From the NCBI RefSeq assembly GCF_016908935.1, contig NZ_JAFBEV010000017.1, positions 1-60,443 of the forward strand: 60,443 nucleotides of DNA, in the 5' to 3' direction. The notes beneath the pieces are model-generated. The model was not told the origin of the DNA. It searched no databases and saw nothing but the letters and a program-made list of their open reading frames with translations. This DNA comes from Sporolactobacillus spathodeae. Lineage in GTDB: Bacteria; Bacillota; Bacilli; Bacillales; Sporolactobacillaceae. Shown here piece after piece: positions 35,675 to 43,627 of the stretch. Numbering within the stretch: the stretch's first letter is position 1; each line of letters opens with the position of its first letter. The position numbers were made by a program, and so were the translations under genes.

Positions 35675-36658
35675 TTAACCCTCGTGGCCAGGTGTGAAAG
35701 TCTGAACCAAATGAGCCACGATTGGATCGTATTTGCTCTTTAGAGAAGAAGGATAAGTTATATTTAATTGGGCAAACGCACCGCGATTTAAAAATGTTTT
35801 AATATATACAATATTGTTACCTTTTACATAGGATAAAACATAATAGTTTTTCTTATGAACTTGATAGTCTATCGAATTAGAGACATCGACTGCCGCTTCT
35901 GAAAAATTATCGTTAAGCGTCTCATTCATCGAGTTGTTACTGCCAGAAACGATTATATTACATTGTCCATCTGAAAATGTACGTCCGTCATTATTTGTCG
36001 GTGCTTCCCCCATATTAAAATTCGAAGGATATTCTATACTGAATCCAAATCGGTTATTTGTATATTTATTATAAGAAGTATTAATATTGTCCGATTTTGC
36101 TTGCTTACCGCTTTTTATTGCAGATGATAGATTATCCTCAGTTTTTTTTAGTTCCTTATCAACTGAGGCAGAAGAAGCCCTTTTCAAATCCTTAAAGGTA
36201 TTCAAGCGAACAATTGCACTATCATATTGCTGATCCTGAATCAATGAATTTATTTTCTTTAACTCTTTTTTATAACTTTCAGTCATGTTCTGTTTTTCTA
36301 GCTTCTGTATCTTCAATTCCAATTTATTAATCGATGTGTTGGTACTGGCAAGTAATGAAGGATACGACTTGATTTTTTCCAGCTTTATACTTGCCGAGTT
36401 ATAATTCTTATTGCTAATAGCCATACTTGCATCTTCCAAAGAAACCGCCTGTTTTTCATAAGGGGCTGCCTTTTTATTACCCGGCTCTTTTTGTAATGCT
36501 TTCTTAAAATAGTTCTCTGCCTGCACATAATTATCATTTGTTAAACTAACTTTCCCTTTTTCAATATATACGTCTGCGGCATTATTCGCACAAGATGTTA
36601 ATACCGCTAAATTAAGTAACAAAGCCGATATCAATAAATAAGATAAATATTTTCTCAC
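35675..36658 (-). CDS. TPR-containing lipoprotein
   Basis: 327 residues. GTG start with GAGGCGG upstream; lipoprotein signal MRKYLSYLLISALLLNLAVLTSC with lipobox LTSC. Then a tetratricopeptide-like segment (DNYVQAENYFKKALQKEPGNKKA), helical Lys-rich spacers, and a C-terminal globular region with FGFSIEYPSNF and AVDVSNSIDYQV, reminiscent of PsbP-like or surface-exposed domains. Anchored outside the membrane. It sits inside the defence island but has no obvious nuclease or sensor motif. The role is unknown. Confidence 0.75.
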   Translation of the reverse strand: MRKYLSYLLISALLLNLAVLTSCANNAADVYIEKGKVSLTNDNYVQAENYFKKALQKEPGNKKAAPYEKQAVSLEDASMAISNKNYNSASIKLEKIKSYPSLLASTNTSINKLELKIQKLEKQNMTESYKKELKKINSLIQDQQYDSAIVRLNTFKDLKRASSASVDKELKKTEDNLSSAIKSGKQAKSDNINTSYNKYTNNRFGFSIEYPSNFNMGEAPTNNDGRTFSDGQCNIIVSGSNNSMNETLNDNFSEAAVDVSNSIDYQVHKKNYYVLSYVKGNNIVYIKTFLNRGAFAQLNITYPSSLKSKYDPIVAHLVQTFTPGHEG

Positions 36659-36746
36659 ATTGCCCGCCTCAATTTTTATAAAAATTATGCATGATTCTTT
36701 TGGTGTTTTGACCTAATAAGTTATCCCCACCTTCTGTATCATTGGC

Positions 36747-37745
36747 TTAATTTATATCAGGAACATAAATTTTTTGAAGTGGTATTAGTGCTTGTTTGTC
36801 AGTGGGCAGTTTATCATACCATTCCATAATTAATGTGACCAATTTTTCAAGATCTAATAGTTTTACACCATTTCTGTTTGCAATTCTATCTGCCTGATTT
36901 GTAAATCCTCCTGTTGAAATGAACAAACTATTTGCGTCAGATGGGTTCGCACCTAGCAATTGTTGTATTTCAGGACCACCAGTAGAACTTTTCCGATGCT
37001 TAACTTGAACCTTAATAATAGGGCGTTCAAATCCAAATGCATCCTTATAGGCCAGTATATCAATTCCGCCGTCCGGTCCCTTAGGACTTACCTGTGTATT
37101 ATAACCCATCGCTTCCAGCAATCCGGCAACGAGATCTTGCATCTGCCATGGATCCAAACGATCAATTCTATCCTCAACCATTGACTGTGCCTTTGCTATG
37201 AAATCATCTACCGCATCCCTCTCATCAGCAGCTTTAATATCTGTAGGAATAAAAGTCATCTCTGCATGAGGATTTTGTATAAGCTGCTGGAATTCATTCC
37301 CCCATTGAGTAATTTGAAAAATCGTTAAAGTCGATCCAAGACTATTTTTTGCACTCTGGCTTAATGAATCCCTATTGACCATAGCTTCTTCCCAGTTTAC
37401 TTTTATATGATTCGGATAATTCACGTCACCAGATGAAGGAGCGTAGAAAAATTCATCGACAACTGTTCCAACAATATATTCCCTTTTTTCCTTTGAATAA
37501 GAAACCACTCTATCATTTTCCTTGATTTCATTTTTAAATCGCCAAATTTGACTTACCCAATTCATTATCGATTGCGGTCTTCCATCAGCATAGATGTTTT
37601 CAGCATATTTTAATATTTGCTCTTTCGCTTTAAATCTTCCAGGATCCCCTAATTCCGGCCATCCTATTGAAGCAATCCCCAATTTTAACCATTCTTCTAC
37701 TAGTTCATTATTGTCACCAGCTCGAACCATCCACCAATTTGTCAC
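36747..37745 (-). CDS. Mrr-type restriction endonuclease with PUA-like N-terminal domain
   Basis: 332 residues. The C-terminal domain carries the Mrr PD-(D/E)XK site: GPDGGIDILAY with D229, then VQVKH with Q247 and K249. The first 110 residues (NWWMVRAGDNNELVEEWLKLGIASIGW..., NDRVVSYSKEKREYIVG) resemble a PUA/EVE-type reader fused to such nucleases. Mrr proteins cut DNA carrying particular methyl groups, so a type IV-like role is likely. It is the outermost defence gene on this side of the island. Confidence 0.82.
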   Translation of the reverse strand: MTNWWMVRAGDNNELVEEWLKLGIASIGWPELGDPGRFKAKEQILKYAENIYADGRPQSIMNWVSQIWRFKNEIKENDRVVSYSKEKREYIVGTVVDEFFYAPSSGDVNYPNHIKVNWEEAMVNRDSLSQSAKNSLGSTLTIFQITQWGNEFQQLIQNPHAEMTFIPTDIKAADERDAVDDFIAKAQSMVEDRIDRLDPWQMQDLVAGLLEAMGYNTQVSPKGPDGGIDILAYKDAFGFERPIIKVQVKHRKSSTGGPEIQQLLGANPSDANSLFISTGGFTNQADRIANRNGVKLLDLEKLVTLIMEWYDKLPTDKQALIPLQKIYVPDIN

Positions 37746-38138
37746 TACTTATTCCCTCCAAATTCTAGCTATTTCTTTATCAAAATCTTTTACTTAAATA
37801 AGCAGGATCCAAACGAATAATCATGTCACAGGATCACTGATTTTCGTAAAGACAAAATCGTATGCAATACCGCTCAATTGAAGCGTTAGAGCTTTGATTG
37901 GCATACCCATCAACTTCACAATCTTTGCTACGTTTTTATTAATCACCATTCGACAATAAATGGTAATTTCCTTCAATAATTACAGAAAATCCATACCATA
38001 TTTTTCAGTGTTCCATTTCGGCCAATCAATAAGATAAATAGGTTATTTGTGAGCTATCATTTCAAGCAACTAGAGATAGATTGGAACCATGCTTTTGGAA
38101 ACTTAATTAAAAAGTTTCTTTTATCCAGTATTAAAAGT

Positions 38139-38167
38139 TTGTAACCGATTACATATGAGCTTAGACT
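38139..38167 (+). promoter_or_regulatory. Perfect cre site overlapping the SDR promoter
   Basis: TGTAACCGATTACA (38140-38153) fits the CcpA cre consensus TGWAANCGNTNWCA at every position. It overlaps a plausible -35 (TTGTAA) with TAGACT 17 nt on. The rest of the gap 37746-38138 shows no gene. Confidence 0.78.
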
Positions 38168-38212
38168 TTTTATGTGAAGAGCTAAAATAAATTAATTGGG
38201 GGGTTATCTATA

Positions 38213-38929
38213 ATGAATCGGTTAAAAGATAAGGTTGCGATTATAACGGGTGGATCATCCGGTATCGGTTTGGCCGCGGCCAATAAATTCATTGCTGAAG
38301 GGGCTTCTGTTATATCGGCGGATATTGCCGCACCAGAAAATAAAAACATTGATTTCGTAAAAACCGATGTTACTAATCCTCAATCCTTGCAAGATATGGT
38401 CAATACAGTTGTTGATCAATACGGGAAAATTGATATTTTAGTTGCGAATGCCGGTGTTGCGGAGAAAAAATCAGCTGTAGCAGATTTAGATCTAGATAAT
38501 TGGAATAAAGTAATTGCTATTGATTTAACCGGCGTTGTCTTAACAAATAAGTATGTCGTTTCTCAAATGGTCAAGCAAAAGAGCGGTAGTGTCATCAATA
38601 TGAGTTCTATCTTAGGTGTTGTTGGTGGGGTTAAGTCCCAAGCCTATTCGGCTGCCAAAGCAGGCGTTGCGAATTACACGCGATCGCAGGCGATTACCTA
38701 TGCTGCGCAAGGAATTCGTTTTAATTCAGTTGCTCCAGGATACGTGAATACGCCACTCTTAAAAACACTTCCACAAAAAGTTAGAGCGAGTATGATTGAA
38801 AAAATGCCAATAGGTCGTTTGGCAGAACCAGAAGAAATTGCAAATGTCATCGCTTTTGTTGCGAGTGATGAAGCCTCTTTCGTTACAGGCGCCTTAATTA
38901 ATGCGGATGGTGGTTACACGGCACAATAA
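38213..38929 (+). CDS. Short-chain dehydrogenase/reductase
   Basis: Classical SDR of 238 residues: coenzyme motif TGGSSGIGLA near the N-terminus, D-V at TDVTNP, NAG at ANAGVA, the catalytic Ser in NMSSILG, YSAAKAG with Tyr and Lys, and a C-terminal VTGALINADGGYTAQ. The acidic residue after the second strand (SADIAAP) favours NAD(H). GGGGGG precedes the ATG. It is monocistronic with its own terminator and a perfect cre site, so it is probably a carbon-catabolite-controlled sugar or acetoin-type reductase; the substrate is unknown. It resembles FabG by family but is not in a fatty acid operon. Confidence 0.85.
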   Translation: MNRLKDKVAIITGGSSGIGLAAANKFIAEGASVISADIAAPENKNIDFVKTDVTNPQSLQDMVNTVVDQYGKIDILVANAGVAEKKSAVADLDLDNWNKVIAIDLTGVVLTNKYVVSQMVKQKSGSVINMSSILGVVGGVKSQAYSAAKAGVANYTRSQAITYAAQGIRFNSVAPGYVNTPLLKTLPQKVRASMIEKMPIGRLAEPEEIANVIAFVASDEASFVTGALINADGGYTAQ

Positions 38930-38945
38930 TTATTTGACGTTAATA

Positions 38946-38980
38946 GGATCCGTTCACTTGTGTGAGCGGACCCCCTTTTC
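38946..38980 (+). terminator. Terminator of the SDR gene
   Basis: GGATCCGTTCAC pairs with GTGAGCGGACC, followed by CCCTTTTCTTT, 17 nt after the stop. Confidence 0.78.
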
Positions 38981-39184
38981 TTTACAGTTTCTTCGCCAAT
39001 ATTCACGCCTATCTGTCACCCATGCAAGGCGCAAAAAAATGATCAATACCTTGTGAGTACTGATCACCTCAATTAAATATCAATTTAAAGCAAGCTACAC
39101 TAAATCGTTACACCAGCAATTCCTATCAATTCCTAGTCAATCTTTATATTAAGCACAAATTAGCTTATCCGTGGTAACACAATA

Positions 39185-39568
39185 CTAATCACTTCTTTTT
39201 CGACTGAACAGGGCTTTTAGACCGCGCTTAATCACTTGAAAGAACGTCAGCGACCGAACCATTCGATCGGGGTTCACGTATTTTCGCACGGCGCGCAAAA
39301 CTTCTTTCTGGTGCTTCGAAGAGAAAGAGTACGTTCCATTTTTCTTCGTTCGTATCGCATAGCGTGGAATCCATTTTCCCTTGAACATTACTGACGCGAT
39401 GACGTAATCGACGTCCTCCCAAGGAATTTGGATGAATTTTCGCGCATCGCGTTCATTATAAAATTCAAATCCTTTGTCGCCAATCATGATTTTGCCGTAA
39501 TCACCCATGCCAATAAATGAAGTGGCGTTGGTTACAAAATCGACTTTTGTATTAATTGATTGAACCAT
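39185..39568 (-). CDS. manO: DUF956 mannose-PTS-associated protein
   Basis: 127 residues of the DUF956/ManO family: INTKVDFVTNATSFIGMGDYGKIMIGDKGFEFYN, IPWEDVDYVIASVMFKGKWIPRYAIRTKK and a basic C-terminus. This family is nearly always encoded next to mannose-type PTS genes in Bacillota and is thought to modulate the permease or its regulation; its mechanism is not established. It lies downstream of manZ but beyond a strong terminator, so it is probably reached by read-through or has its own promoter. Confidence 0.88.
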   Translation of the reverse strand: MVQSINTKVDFVTNATSFIGMGDYGKIMIGDKGFEFYNERDARKFIQIPWEDVDYVIASVMFKGKWIPRYAIRTKKNGTYSFSSKHQKEVLRAVRKYVNPDRMVRSLTFFQVIKRGLKALFSRKRSD

Positions 39569-39712
39569 TTTCTTTGCTCCAATCCCTTTGACTATTTTCA
39601 GTCATTATACTTTTTTCCCATCAAACAAACAATATTAATCAAGCGTTCATCGCGCCATAAAAGCGATGTGGATAGGCTCTCGATAGTTGAATCCGAGATC
39701 AATTCGCGTGTT

Positions 39713-39792
39713 CAAGCTTGCGGTGCGCCCGCGGCAAGCGAACACAGGGTAATAAACGATTAAAAACAACAGCAGATTTTAACACAGCCTAC
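39713..39792 (-). repeat. Dispersed repeat, inverted partial copy
   Basis: GCCCGCGGCAAGCGAACAC followed by AACGATTAAAAACAACAG and ATTTTAACACAGCC. The same tail follows the copy at 60.3 kb, so it belongs to the element. Together with the manZ terminator it accounts for the gap 39569-39922. Confidence 0.75.
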
Positions 39793-39802
39793 TTATTTAA
39801 AA

Positions 39803-39842
39803 AAAAAGCCTGAAATCCTTGACTGAAGAGGAATCAGGCTTA
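39803..39842 (-). terminator. Terminator after manZ
   Basis: AAGCCTGA/TCAGGCTT outer stem with a long internal loop and, on the minus strand, nine T residues. Confidence 0.82.
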
Positions 39843-39922
39843 ATTTGTGGGTATACAATACCTGGCATGCAGGATTTATACTCGATTTAATGACACTGGT
39901 TATTGAATAATACGTTTCGCGA

Positions 39923-40831
39923 TTACATCAGATTGATCAAGTGCAGAACGATACCAACGACGAACAACCCAAGAATAATAACGATTGGCGAAACTTTCTT
40001 CTTCAGTAACCACATGCAAAGGAGGGTTAATCCCAGTGCAGCTAAACCAGGAATCAGGCTATCCAAGTTGTTTTGTAACGTCGTTACTTTATGCGCATCT
40101 AATGCGAGACCAGAAGCTTGCTGTTGCAATGCTTCTTTAACCCCTTGCGCGCCAGCAGGTAGATTATTCCAATCAATATAGGCACCTTTGTCAAGTTTAA
40201 CTGTCGAGACAATTGGCGTGAATTTGACGGATACCCAACGGTTAACTAACGCACCAAGGATAAACATACCAAGGATTGATGCACCTTTGGTAATATCTTG
40301 AAGGACACCACCCGACAAGTCGTCAGTGATTTTAGAACCGGCTTTGTAACCAAATTCCTGAGTCGACCACATGAATGCCATACGAATAATATTCCATGCA
40401 ACGAAATAAAGAATTGGTCCAAGGATGTTACCGGTCATCGCAAGAGAAGCAGCGAGCGCACCAAGGATTGGCTTCACTGTGAACCAGAAAGCTGGATCGC
40501 CGATACCTGCCAAAGGCCCCATCATACCGACTTTAACACCTTGAATGGCGATATCGTCAACCGGTGCGCCATTGGCCCGTTCTTCTTCAAGTGCTAAGGT
40601 AACACCAATAATCGGTGAAGCGACATAAGGGTGCGTATTAAAGAATTCCAAGTGACGTTTTAATGCCGCCGCACGGTCTTCTTTTGTCTTGTATAATTTT
40701 TTAATTGCAGGAATCATTGTATATGCCCAACCACCGTTTTGCATACGTTCATAGTTCCATGAACCTTGAAGGAAAGTTGAGCGCCACCAAACAGAAACAC
40801 GATCTTTCTTTGATAATTTCACTTGTGCCAT
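39923..40831 (-). CDS. manZ: PTS mannose EIID
   Basis: IID membrane subunit of 302 residues with the standard blocks STFLQGSWNYERMQNGGWAYTMIPAIKKLY, HLEFFNTHPYVASPIIGVTLALEEERANG, VKVGMMGPLAGIGDPAFWFT and the terminal helix after LLKKKVSPIVIILGL. Longer than SorM by a 30-residue insertion (PAGAQGVKEALQQQASGLALDAHKV), as in glucose/mannose-type IID. Last of the manXYZ genes, 18 nt after manY. Confidence 0.95.
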   Translation of the reverse strand: MAQVKLSKKDRVSVWWRSTFLQGSWNYERMQNGGWAYTMIPAIKKLYKTKEDRAAALKRHLEFFNTHPYVASPIIGVTLALEEERANGAPVDDIAIQGVKVGMMGPLAGIGDPAFWFTVKPILGALAASLAMTGNILGPILYFVAWNIIRMAFMWSTQEFGYKAGSKITDDLSGGVLQDITKGASILGMFILGALVNRWVSVKFTPIVSTVKLDKGAYIDWNNLPAGAQGVKEALQQQASGLALDAHKVTTLQNNLDSLIPGLAALGLTLLCMWLLKKKVSPIVIILGLFVVGIVLHLINLM

Positions 40832-40849
40832 TTTATTTCCTCCTCCCTC

Positions 40850-41656
40850 TTAGTAATTATCAATAATATCGCCTAATGGATCACCCGTGTTTGTGCCTCC
40901 GCCATTACCTGAACCGCCTTGTTTGGAAAGTGCGAGGTAGATAAGCGCAAGAGCCACACCGATACCACCAAGACCGATAAGTGTGATTTGTGTAACTGTC
41001 GCGAGTACGAAACCAATTGCAAAGAACGGCCATACTTCTTTTGTTGCCATCATGTTAATAACCATTGCATAACCAACGGCAACGACCATACCACCACCAA
41101 TTGCTAAACCGCTTGTCAGCCAAAGTGGCATCGATGCAAGTAAGCCTTTCACAGGGCCTGCACCAACTGCTAGAATCAGGGCAGCTGGAATCGCAATACG
41201 TACCCCTTGCATGCAAATAGCGGTGATGTGCCAGAACTCGACTTTTTTGAAACTTCCTTCTTTAGCTGCAGCATCCATAAAGTGTACAAAGGCTGTTGCA
41301 ATCGTACGGCAGATAATCGTTAATAAGAGACCGGCAACGGCAAGCGGAATGGCAATCGCGATGGCAGAAGAAACGCCCGCTGTGCCTTGCCCACCAAGAA
41401 CGAGAATAATTGCAGATGCAACGGATGCCAATGCGGCATCAGGCGCTACAGCGGCGCCGATATTGGCCCAACCAAGCGCAATCATTTGAAGCGTACCACC
41501 CAAAATAAGGCAAGGGATTAAGTGTCCTGTAACTAAGCCGATTAACGTACAAGCGATTACAGGTTGGTGGAAGTGAAATTCATCCAAGATTCCTTCCATA
41601 CCAGCTAGAAATGCGACGATAACGACTAATATCACTTGAATAAAGTTTAAATCCAT
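40850..41656 (-). CDS. manY: PTS mannose EIIC
   Basis: Polytopic IIC subunit of 268 residues: FLAGMEGILDEFHFHQPVIACTLIGLVTGH, LQMIALGWANIGAAVAPDAALASVAS and GIAIGGG-like second-half motifs. It forms the sugar pathway with ManZ. A Gly-rich C-terminus (KQGGSGNGGGTNTGDPLGDIIDNY) is a feature of lactic/bacilli ManY. Confidence 0.95.
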   Translation of the reverse strand: MDLNFIQVILVVIVAFLAGMEGILDEFHFHQPVIACTLIGLVTGHLIPCLILGGTLQMIALGWANIGAAVAPDAALASVASAIILVLGGQGTAGVSSAIAIAIPLAVAGLLLTIICRTIATAFVHFMDAAAKEGSFKKVEFWHITAICMQGVRIAIPAALILAVGAGPVKGLLASMPLWLTSGLAIGGGMVVAVGYAMVINMMATKEVWPFFAIGFVLATVTQITLIGLGGIGVALALIYLALSKQGGSGNGGGTNTGDPLGDIIDNY

Positions 41657-41684
41657 GATAATAATCCTCCGTTTCTCCTGATAA

Positions 41685-42662
41685 TTAAGATTTTCTTAAC
41701 TTGTTTAACTCATCTTGAGCTTTCTTGAGAATTTCGTCCATGTCACCCTTTGAATCGTTTGGCACTTTACGAACATCGAAACTCAAACCAGCTTCTTTTA
41801 GCTTATTGAAAGTATCGACATCATCTTGGCTGAAGGCAAGCACCTTGTTCGGTTGCACTTTACCCGGTGAGTGCGCCATAGAACCCACATTGATTGTCTT
41901 CAATGGAACGCCACCTTCAACCGCTCGAAGCGCATCTTGTGGACTTTCGAAAAGAAGTAATGCGCGTTGACCACCAAAATGTTTATCATCTTTCGCAAGC
42001 TTGATCATTTGGTCAACAGGAACAACGTGTGCTTTAACGCCTGGTGGCGCAGCCTGTTGGATCAATTTCTTACGAAGTTCATCATTCGTGACTGCATCAG
42101 AGACAACGATGATCCGTGTCGGGTTTGTCGTCTTGGTCCAAGCAGTCGCTACTTGCCCGTGAAGCAAACGGGAGTCGACCCGTGCGAGCACATACTCAAA
42201 TTTGCCAGGAGCACCTGAATTCGCTTGTTTCGAAGGGGTTGCGGCAGCTGCTTTTGCTGGCGCTAATTCCTCTGGTCTTACTTTGACCCCTTCTTTGGCT
42301 GTGCCCAAAATATGCGCAGCAATTTCACGTGCTGCGTTCATCGATAGGCGTGAAGCATAAGCTTCAATCAACATCGGTAAGTTCATACCGGCAACGATTG
42401 CCCATTTGTCTTTGTGTTCTTCAAACAAGCCATTGATTTGATTGAAAGGTGTGCCGCCCCACAGGTCGACTAAGAACAGTACTTCTTCTTGATCGTCGAG
42501 CGATGCAATTGCTTCTTTCATTTTTGCCTTAAAGTCATCTGGACCTTCTTTTGGCATTAAGGTAACAGTTTTGACATTTTCCTGCTCGCCAAAAATCATT
42601 GAGCTGGATTGGTAAATGCCTTTGGCAAAATCGCCGTGGCTTGCTAGGATAATACCCACCAT
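41685..42662 (-). CDS. manX: PTS mannose EIIAB
   Basis: Fused IIA-IIB of 325 residues. IIA: H9 in IILASHGDFAKGI and LVDLWGGTPFNQ. Ala/Pro-rich linker about 133-152. IIB: H168 in RVDSRLLHGQVATAW and QAAPPGVKAHVVPVDQMI. Transfers phosphate from HPr to glucose/mannose entering through ManYZ. 182 nt separate it from the upstream EIIB gene, and that gap has a cre site. Confidence 0.95.
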   Translation of the reverse strand: MVGIILASHGDFAKGIYQSSSMIFGEQENVKTVTLMPKEGPDDFKAKMKEAIASLDDQEEVLFLVDLWGGTPFNQINGLFEEHKDKWAIVAGMNLPMLIEAYASRLSMNAAREIAAHILGTAKEGVKVRPEELAPAKAAAATPSKQANSGAPGKFEYVLARVDSRLLHGQVATAWTKTTNPTRIIVVSDAVTNDELRKKLIQQAAPPGVKAHVVPVDQMIKLAKDDKHFGGQRALLLFESPQDALRAVEGGVPLKTINVGSMAHSPGKVQPNKVLAFSQDDVDTFNKLKEAGLSFDVRKVPNDSKGDMDEILKKAQDELNKLRKS

Positions 42663-42719
42663 TGTTTCATACCTCCTATTTAAATATTTTCTTTAGCACA
42701 TTAATGAAGCACCCAGTTC

Positions 42720-42733
42720 TGTTATCGCTTTCA
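42720..42733. promoter_or_regulatory. cre site upstream of manX
   Basis: Read on the minus strand, TGAAAGCGATAACA fits the CcpA consensus completely. It lies between the separate EIIB gene and manX, so it may block read-through or a secondary promoter. Confidence 0.75.
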
Positions 42734-42844
42734 TAAAATTAAAAACAACATACCGGATCGAGCCGTGCTGAAACGCGTCTCACCCCCTTCATGTTTAGGG
42801 AAGAACGCAACGAGAAAGAGCAGAAAGTTTAAGCATCATTTGAC

Positions 42845-43342
42845 CTACACCAAACCCTTTTCGGAGAGCGATTTCCAAAGATTCTTTGAACTATCATTGG
42901 AAACCTTGCGGACATCAAGCTTAATCCCGTGCGCATGAAACCACTTGAAAGCCGCCACATCAGCCGCATTAACAGCGATCGCATCGGTAACCATGACCCG
43001 CGTATCGTCAAAGCTAATTGCACCAATATTGATCGAATCAATCTTAATGCCGCCTTCAACAATACACCTTGCGTCCACTGCGTCCTCTACCAGAATCATT
43101 GGTTTTAATATGTCAAAACGTCGATCGTGATAGATTCTTATCATTTTGTCTAATGTGATGACATTCACGCGAATGCCAGGAGGGGCAGCTTGCACGATCA
43201 ATGTTTTGCGTGTCTGGTCGCGTGCCACACGATCGGACACAACCAAAATGCGATTTACGTTGACCGCTTTTGCCCAATTCGTCGTCACTTGCCCATGTAA
43301 CAAGCGACTGTCAATACGTAATAAACGAACATCCATCGTCAT
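42845..43342 (-). CDS. Stand-alone PTS mannose/sorbose-type EIIB
   Basis: 165 residues: H16 in RIDSRLLHGQVTTNW is the phosphorylation site, with RILVVSDRVARDQ and QAAPPGIRVNVITLDKMI following. It is a complete IIB, in addition to the IIB of ManX. It is the first gene behind the sigma-54 promoter. In related organisms an extra IIB at this position takes part in controlling the LevR/ManR regulator rather than transport; that role is inferred here. Confidence 0.9.
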   Translation of the reverse strand: MTMDVRLLRIDSRLLHGQVTTNWAKAVNVNRILVVSDRVARDQTRKTLIVQAAPPGIRVNVITLDKMIRIYHDRRFDILKPMILVEDAVDARCIVEGGIKIDSINIGAISFDDTRVMVTDAIAVNAADVAAFKWFHAHGIKLDVRKVSNDSSKNLWKSLSEKGLV

Positions 43343-43523
43343 GACAATCCACCCACCTACTCATGCGACCGAAACAACGAATAACCCGCTCTGCCTTTTC
43401 CGAGGTAAGTAATCCACGCACAGCACCTATTCGTAGTTTCTGAATCCGCAAGAGCGTTTTCATGATTTGGGTTTCAAACCACGGAACGCCCGAAACGTCT
43501 CAGAATACTACACAATTGTATAA

Positions 43524-43539
43524 GCAAGATTCGTGCCAA
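43524..43539 (-). promoter_or_regulatory. Sigma-54 (-24/-12) promoter of the mannose operon
   Basis: Minus strand TTGGCACGAATCTTGC, an essentially ideal -24/-12 element (GG-N10-GC). The start would be near 43511, about 170 nt before the EIIB gene. Three copies of GATACAC lie upstream (43545-43551, 43616-43622, 43632-43638), the last two about 105-127 bp from the start, where LevR-type enhancer sites are expected. Confidence 0.92.
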
Positions 43540-43596
43540 TTTTTGTGTATCATAGTAAAAAGCGCGTATAGCAGACTTTTTCTGCTAATAAAAAAA

Positions 43597-43627
43597 ATAA
43601 ATGACACACATAAAAGTGTATCATTTA
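43597..43627 (-). terminator. Terminator of manR
   Basis: AAATGATACAC/GTGTGTCATTT stem with a T-rich tail on the minus strand. It overlaps the manR stop codon and two of the GATACAC repeats. Confidence 0.75.

Noticed and set aside
42663-42844. Second sigma-54 promoter upstream of manX
   Set aside because: No GG-N10-GC element with the right bases; only the cre site is convincing.
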